Source: Galerina marginata
Lineage: Eukaryota > Basidiomycota > Agaricomycetes > Agaricales > Galerinaceae
Length of the DNA: 64,000 bases
Direction of reading: 5' to 3'
NCBI GenBank assembly: GCA_023014335.1
Contig: JAECYW010000027.1
Span: 310,001-374,000 of the forward strand
Part shown: positions 57,657-64,000 of the stretch, in pieces
Position numbering within the stretch: the first letter of the stretch is position 1
Layout of the letters: each line of letters begins with the position of its first letter
Position numbers and translations under genes: made by a program
The notes under the pieces: generated by a model
Databases searched by the model: none
Told to the model about the DNA's origin: nothing
The model's input: the letters and a program-made list of their open reading frames with translations, nothing else

Positions 57657-60288
57657 GACGGTGCCAACGTGTTAAGGAAAACTTGTAGGTCTGCATTTAG
57701 CGGGATTGAACTGAATCTTATTTACATGTACTGTGTACAAAGTTCATATCAACTGGAGTATCGGTGTGAGTGAACTAGAAATAATTCTTCAAGATGAATC
57801 GGTCGGTTGTAACATAATTCCTGCGGTTGCTAATTTAGTTTCTGAACACCATATTGCATTTGTCAAAGGAATCGGTCGGTAGTGACATGATTTGGGCGAT
57901 TTCCAATTCAGTTTGACAACACCATGTTGGATTTGTCAAATATGGTTTTGGGCGCCAAAATTCCGTCCGCGTGGTAAACTAGTTATTTAACACCAAATTG
58001 GGAGACTTCGTCTGAAATGGTGTATGAGTACCAGATTGATTGATTTGGAATGATAAAACCAGATCCCAGAAACACTGATTCACGTTATCATTGCCAGAAA
58101 GTTTCTACCTAATATTTCAAACACAATCCTGGGCGCTAGCAAGTAGGTCTAAGGGGAACTGCCGAACTTCTCACGAGTCCAATATACCCGAACCGGCGGA
58201 CTTTGAAAATATGATCGTGTGGTGTTGCCAGTGTCGCGTCCGCTTGACGCGACCAGATTTAAAGCTCCGAAGATTATGCACCTTCTGACTAATCCGGGCG
58301 AAATATTTGAAAACGAAATCAATGCCGTTTTTGCCGTCGAGATCAATTCTCATCTGGTCGGCCATATTTACAATTGGAGTCACGGTTTAGACTGGGACGC
58401 CTAAAAGCATTAGAAATGGCATTGAGGCGACTCCCCACTTACCGATTACTTTTTTTTTGACCTACCAAACCCTATTGTTATCACATCTGGTTGATCCGAA
58501 CAAGGCCGCGTGGCAACATTGTGCCTTTGCCGTATCTCATTCCGCATCACGCATGATTTGCCCGCATCACGCATGATTTGCCCGCATCACGCATGATTTG
58601 CCTGCATCACGCATGTAGTAATCCCGTTTAGTTGAACAAGATTCAGAACGATGGAACCATATCATGTCTGAATAAAAAGTTTCTCGAACACCCCCACAAA
58701 CAGGTATACCGTCAATCTAGACGAGTGTAACAAGATTGGGCTGAATGGGAATTACATGGTGGGAAAACACCACATCGAGCTCCATGTGATGAATCTAGCT
58801 TCGATGCACTGGATTTGGAACGATTGGGAGAAAGTGGTAAATATGGGCAAGATTATTCATATTAAATTGGGGGTTTGAGGTTGATCTAGGTGAGCCAGCC
58901 CAACTGAATTGACATTTGAAGCAATAAATGCAGTGGAGAAACACAGGATTAAACCAGTCTGACTGATTCCAGCATCGAGAATCTTAATTTCTCGAACAGT
59001 CTTCCAAAATTTGTCTGGGAAACGCAAATAGGGCAGCGGCAGGTTTAAGTCAGAAAATAAATTTCAGTGTGGAGGTACAACATTAGCCCTACGTGGGTGA
59101 GATATGGCAGAGGGGCACCGGATTGAGTTAGTGTCGTATTTGGGTTATTTAGTCAAGAAAGCGTCGGAGCAGTAATTCTTGGTGAAGAACACCGGATTGA
59201 AATTTCGAGAACATAAATGGTGAAGTGGCACTAAATCACATCCCATTAGGTTATGGCATCTAAATTTAACTTGACCGAATAGAATTAGTGAGCGTAGACA
59301 CTATCAAAGACTTTCATTCAGATAATTTGAATCTTAATCTGATCAATAATTCCAGTGCAGTCACACCGGATTTTTCATGCGACAGTGAGTGTCATCGTTT
59401 TAATTATCTTGGTAGATAGCAGCTAACAACCTGGGACGGACATTATGAGCAAAAGCCCAAACGAAAGGAATTCAATCCAGCCTTGATTCAATGACTCCTG
59501 TAGGGTCATGCCAGACTAGGTTTACGCAGAAAAGGTTGTTACCTCTTAGTGCGTTTACCAGGGGGACCGGGAACCCACCGTTAAGTCCAGTTCTTTGCAA
59601 CCGGACTGACAGATGAGATTCGATCCTTTTAAACAGGATACAAAGCTAGACATTCACATGGTGGAGTGGGTTTCAGTTGGGTCAAACGATTTAAACCTAA
59701 GATGGCCGGCAAGAGGTGGGAGAACACCGCATTACATAGTACCGCGCGGCGCAACGTCCACAAAATCAAAAGCCTCAGATACCCTGAATGAGCGAGGGTG
59801 CACAGGATTACATGGTGCACATTTTTGGTTTTCACGCACAAATATGTATCTGAGAGGAGTTTCGAGAGCCAAGGTATCAAATCTCGTGTAGTTCAATCAA
59901 TGCTGTGGGAAGCCACCGGATCGTGTAAGCCCTAACGCGTGCTTGTCGAATTTAGTACGCAGCCACTGAACGAGTTTGGTAATGGGAAAAACTCGAATTG
60001 CCCCCTCCATTCTCGTAAGAGGTAACAAAATTCAAGACAGGTTCGTGACCTACAAAATTCAAGATAGGAGTCAAATACAGTGTCTCTAATCCGCATCTTG
60101 TACAAATTCGGTCCTTAAAACAGCGCCTGCATTCAGAAATAAGTATAGAAAGGTAGATTTCTTGTTGCCTACGACTGAACAATCCAGTAAATTTTCGTGA
60201 ACGGTGCGTTTTAAAGCTCGGGGTACGGTACAATGTTTCCCGGAAGTCAAGGTGCGTTTCGCTTTCGATTACCACCCCTACCTGCCCC
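57657..60288. other. Right subterminal region of the KDZ element
   Basis: 2.6 kb without a gene. The motif CACCGGATT or close variants recurs (near 59119, 59190, 59366, 59722, 59799 and 59918), and WTTTGTCAAA blocks recur near 57858 and 57935. Such subterminal repeats may be transposase-binding sites; this is inference. Confidence 0.45.
58541..58616. repeat. 20-bp tandem repeat, 3.8 copies
   Basis: Unit CCGCATCACGCATGATTTGC in perfect or near-perfect tandem. Each unit includes GCATCACGCATG. Confidence 0.85.
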
Positions 60289-60298
60289 GTCTGTGCCG
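60289..60298. repeat. Right target-site duplication of the 26.6-kb element
   Basis: GTCTGTGCCG, identical to 33692-33701. Confidence 0.75.
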
Positions 60299-60409
60299 TT
60301 CCGTATACTTGCACTTATTACAATCAATACGTGAGTAAATTTAAAGGAAAATACTTTGAAATGTTCTGCCACTCACAATATTCGATCGCAGTTTAGCCAG
60401 TGTTTGTAA
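60299..60409 (+). pseudogene. CBM1 gene copy 4, 3' part
   Basis: The remaining 32 nt of exon 2 (60299-60330), the second intron (60331-60391) and exon 3 (60392-60409, FSQCL and stop). The downstream ~120 bp match the 3' flanks of the other copies. Confidence 0.85.
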
Positions 60410-60699
60410 CGGAGTTAAATTTCGTGTTCAATTGTGGTTTTAAAGTAGAACTTGAAATTTTGTTGTATATGCCTCCGCGGGCGACTTTCGAGTCCTAAGG
60501 CCTGAAGTCTGATCACTCTTATGCGCCCAAATCATGACCTCGGCACTCTTATGGGTAACGAACACAATTCCCTCGACTCCAGTCAATTCCAGTACAGTGT
60601 CTTTACTCACAGCTACTTAACTGGGTATTGGCGTGACGCAAAATATTTTTCCAGATTAACTAAGGAAGAAGTACAGGTGGGGTTGTAAGCGGCCTAATC

Positions 60700-61525
60700 T
60701 CAAGCCGGTTGGCAGGTGCTGAACACTGAAAAAGACTGCGTCAGTAAACTGCTAATGCTGCCCACAAAATATACTTTATATTGATACTCACGGCTGTTTA
60801 CGTATTGGCACGACCATCTGGATTACAACGCGCAGTCGTTAGTGTGAAGAGAGCTGATGTAAACGAGGATACGTACCCGCATAAGCAAGCAGTAGGACCT
60901 GTGTAAGTAGGACCGCCGCCTAGGTCTACGTGTAAGTTACTGTTTAGGACCTAAAAACGCTGCTTACATTGTCCGTATGAGCCCACGACGGGGTACGTCA
61001 CTGAAGAGTCCGGCGGGAGGCATTGGCTGTGGTCTGAGTTGGAACAAAAGTGCGTCAGTAACGGAAGTTCGCGTAGTTTTACGTTTTCTTACATGGATTT
61101 GAGTATGTGCAGGTGATGCTGTATGAGGCTTTAAGTTCTCGATTCATCTGCGGGAAATAGGGCGTAAGGTATACTTGAAAGCGCAGATCGTAGGTCCGGT
61201 AAAGCCGATTCCACCGCCTGAGGTTTTTGATTCAAGATTGACACTCATGGATTCAGAAAGGAACATACATTGCGCCCAAGGAGCCGCCCCAGAAATGCAG
61301 TCTCGCTTCATTTGGTGGGCTGGATATATGTCAGCAGGAACATAGGGTAGCAATACCAACTTGGAGCGTAATAACCTGCAATGGCGCCATCGCCTTAATA
61401 AAGGGATATAAGCTCGATAAATATCGTAAGACTTTAGACTCACGTCGAATGGGACTATCGATAACCCGCCCATTGACCGCTGCGAAATACACCACAGAGA
61501 AAGGCGCAAGGATAATCAATCGCAT
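60700..61525 (-). CDS. Secreted protein with two CBM1 modules
   Basis: Minus-strand gene made of small exons. Exon 1 (61525-61444) encodes a signal peptide (MRLIILAPFSVVYFAAVNG). Later exons give a first CBM1: WAQC (split after CAAT by a 52-nt intron), GGIGFTGPTICAF, then a 61-nt intron, ITCTYSNP, a further intron and HSQCL. After a PPDSSVTYPVVGS linker comes a second CBM1: YGQC, GGPTYTGPTACLCG, WSCQYVNS and FSTCQPA then stop at 60700. All CBM1 cysteines are present in both modules. Early splice choices (near 61320-61375, where a 41-nt intron is needed) are less certain than the two modules. It points towards the tandem array and lies 290 bp from copy 4. There is no catalytic domain; it probably binds cellulose or chitin bivalently. 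Confidence 0.7.
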
Positions 61526-64000
61526 GATGAGATAGATACTGGAAATCTATTAGCCGTGTCGTCGGAGTAGTTTTCGTTGGATGTCTTATATGAAGACGGC
61601 GGGCTTAAATGCAAGATTATCGGAGATTTAAGAACTCGATTTATGACGGGGCCCAGGCAAAACCTGCAACAAATAGTCGAAGGATCCGACAAGTACCCTT
61701 GACCTCACTTATCTCTCCGTCCTGTAACGCACGGAGAGACAAGACCGGATGTCCATCACATGCCTTCAAAACGGTGTCTTGTTAAGTGGAATTATGTAGT
61801 CAATCTCGAACCCAGAGTCAACGGCAGATATACATGGGACTTACTTTGATCTCATCTCCATAATTCGTCGCCCAAGACGCAGACCGGCCGACTGAGGTTA
61901 TAGGATGATACCTTTGTCCAATAAATGCTGCTAAAACATGAATACAATATCCAGAGAACCAGGGTTGAACGTTGAACGCTTGAACCACTGGCATCAATAT
62001 TGTAACCTACTCAAGCTGCTTGAGAGGATGAGCAGTTAGATAGGCAAATTGGCTACGAAAAGTAGTAACCGATACGCGCACGTGGAATTGACTCGCCAAG
62101 GGAGTGTTGACTCTGGAGAGAATTCGAAGACGCTAAATTTAAAATGATGACTGCCACGACTCGGATAGCTGGATCATCCGATTCATCGGTCGATGTTGGT
62201 CATGCGAGCTGAAGGGCTGAAAACAAAACGTATATGCCGCTCAACCGAATGTCACTGTCAGGAAGAATGCGTATTAGGACAAGGAAAGGTGAAAGAAAGA
62301 GCACGATAGAGGACGAGCCAAATGGCTTCAGCCTGCAAACCAAATAGCGACAAACTAAACCCACTCTTCCCGACATTTTTCTTCCAACGTTCTCGTTTAC
62401 CAGCACAACCCTTTCGTTCCTTCTGCTTAGAGTGATAGGCAGATTATGATGGTTTACTTTAACTCGTCTTTCAGTCTAACCTCCCTCTGACTCTTTTTCC
62501 AGCGGCCATACCACCCTCCAAGACAGTAACTCCAAGTTAAATGGCGTCCGTTCGTTATTTCTGGGTCGATATCACGGAACTTGATGCTGAAGGGATGATT
62601 CTGGGTTCGTAGTAAGTGCATTATGGAAATGTTATTGAGAAAACTGGTCATGAGCCTTCTTCCCAATGATTGACCAGGACACGTACTTCAAGCTACGTCG
62701 GCTGTGCTTTGTCGACGCCCACGTCAAGCTCGACGAAACACGCGGATTAGGTGCATCGACGACCACCGATTCCCGCTTACAGGCGCTAGCAGACTTATGC
62801 AGTCGTGCTTTTCGCCTGTCTGAGATTCCACCTCCGCTTCTAGATGGTTTCCGTCGTCGTGGTCGTCCCGTCGACTTGATATCCTTTCCGAGTCGTAGCT
62901 TTGGCGTTCCCTATTACGATATTCCACTCGGAGTAAATTTCTTCTACCTCCACTTATTCCATACCCATCAGGCATCAGACAAATTTTGATCCACCAATTC
63001 GTCATCTACAGGTCTGGCTACCGTTTCTGCTGCTTCCAGTCTCCGAAATAGTAACCGATGATCGCACGGGGAACTGACTTGCCGAGAATGACTTTACAAA
63101 TCGCGATAGACGGATGATGGATATTGGTCGGCAAAGCAGCAAAAACGAATACTTATGCAATACTTATGAGACGACAACGACGGACAGCAGTGGGGCCATG
63201 GGAGCAACCCGTGGTAAAAAGTTGATGCGGCGCGCTCTATCCTGATTGCTCGGCAGAGGGTCTCCCGGGCGGTCTGGTCACCACCGCAGCATCATGCACA
63301 GCTCCACCTCGAAAGCTCGATTCTAGTTATATAGCACGTATTTGTCTCAGTTCCGCAAATTGTTTGATTTCCATCTCCCATCTCCCTTCAATGTCATATT
63401 CCACCCCGTCCTCAAAGCATCCCACTGTCAGCGGTCTGTTGGATTTACAGGTCACTCATTATGCGCGAAGTTCGTACCTTTGACCTCGACAATTAAAAAT
63501 GCGTTCTAATATGATGCAGTTGCTGCGAATACGATGTTCTTATACGACCACTGTGAGCGATTACTGTTTTTATGTCCCTCACAGAAATACCTAGACCTGG
63601 GTTGTTTACAGTGATAACTGTAAACGACGAGGTGCGAAATATAGCATTCTATTTAATGGATTTTTAATACATTTCGGGGCGCTATTCAGGTAGAATTGAT
63701 TTGGGTAATTTTCCAATTTTCGATATCCGAATGCAAGCTGACCGAGTGTTTTTCCAGAAAGCGAAGTGGTCATTTGTGACAATACTATTTCTCATGGTGA
63801 GTTTCGAGTTCGTCTGACTAATTTGAAAGTTCCAATGCTTTTCTAGAATCGATACTATGTCTTTGCTGCCGTTTTGTGAGAGTTCGATCCGCGTTTCCCA
63901 GCAAAATATAGAAATATGACCTGGGCTCTATAGCTTCAATTTATACGGTGACAGTGCATTTTTTACTGTCGTCGAAAAACATCTCAAAGACAACCATCAG
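61526..64000. other. Right flank, no gene recognised
   Basis: Upstream region of the double-CBM1 gene and beyond. Frames at 62666-62989 (+) and 62724-63005 (-) oppose each other and neither resembles a known family, so neither is called. Confidence 0.4.

Larger units (their letters stand above)
33702..60288. mobile_element. Giant KDZ-bearing element (26.6 kb) with cargo genes
   Basis: This block interrupts CBM1 copy 4 and is bounded by a perfect 10-bp direct repeat. It holds an intact KDZ transposase 2.9 kb from its left end and six other genes, plus a nested long-TIR element. No clean terminal inverted repeat is visible at the exact edges. Within ~100 bp of each end there is only weak inverted similarity (ACCTTGAC...AACAATGTA at 33790-33815 against ACCTTGAC...AACATTGTA reverse-complemented near 60222-60252). 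Target duplications I know for Zisupton/KDZ are 8 bp, so 10 bp is unexpected. That the KDZ enzyme mobilised the block is inference. Confidence 0.7.

Noticed and set aside
58541..58616. CRISPR-like array
   Set aside because: It is a plain 20-bp tandem repeat without spacers, in a eukaryote.
33702..60288. An LTR retrotransposon or a second Helitron as the source of the 26.6-kb block
   Set aside because: No LTRs, reverse transcriptase or Rep-helicase inside, and a 10-bp target duplication excludes a Helitron.
62666..63005. Opposing ~100-codon frames on both strands
   Set aside because: Neither strand could be favoured; no recognised motif and no consistent spliced extension.

Overview
The window comes from a filamentous fungus, almost certainly an Agaricomycete (Basidiomycota). 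The reasons are: genes split by many 45-70 nt GT-AG introns, small secreted CBM1 cellulose-binding proteins, a DUF6533-type 7TM relic, a KDZ-family transposase, and a Helitron replicase/helicase with the DUF6570-like region typical of basidiomycete Helitrons. No tRNA, rRNA or CRISPR array was seen.

The host part is a locus of small secreted CBM1 proteins. Four tandem paralogues lie on the + strand (ATGs at 71, 1207, 7854 and 33434). Each has a TATA box 43-46 bp before the ATG, a signal peptide, a Thr/Pro linker and one CBM1 split over three exons; exon 2 is always 41 nt and exon 3 always 18 nt. A fifth gene on the - strand (60700-61525) encodes a secreted protein with two CBM1 domains. The spacer between copies 2 and 3 holds a decayed 7TM gene and a 3.3-kb TIR element (3702-7040).

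Two very large mobile elements have each landed in the 41-bp exon 2 of a neighbouring copy. Element A (8149-32558, 24.4 kb) splits copy 3 between an A and a T with no target duplication. It has the ends of a Helitron2/Helentron-like (HLE2) element: a 12-bp asymmetric inverted repeat, a 5' subterminal hairpin and a 3' terminal hairpin. An intact 2,656-codon Rep-helicase frame with a USP-like cysteine-protease tail sits at the 3' end. Five cargo genes fill the 5' half: a 1,472-aa protein with a 2OG-Fe(II) dioxygenase (TET/JBP-like) pattern, three conserved-looking uncharacterised proteins and a nucleotidyltransferase-fold protein. The Rep-helicase part is strikingly AT-rich compared with its cargo.

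Element B (33702-60288, 26.6 kb) splits copy 4 and is flanked by a perfect 10-bp direct repeat. It carries an intact six-exon KDZ transposase (981 aa) and six further genes whose exons join in frame where I worked them out. Among them are a protein with two copies of a Cys/His zinc-binding-like motif and a protein with two RNase H1 N-terminal (viroplasmin-like) domains. A third mobile-element-like structure with ~0.7-kb inverted arms and a GC-rich core (48087-53045) is nested inside it.

All exon joins were worked out by hand from splice signals and frame. Homology statements come from motif recognition, not from searches.
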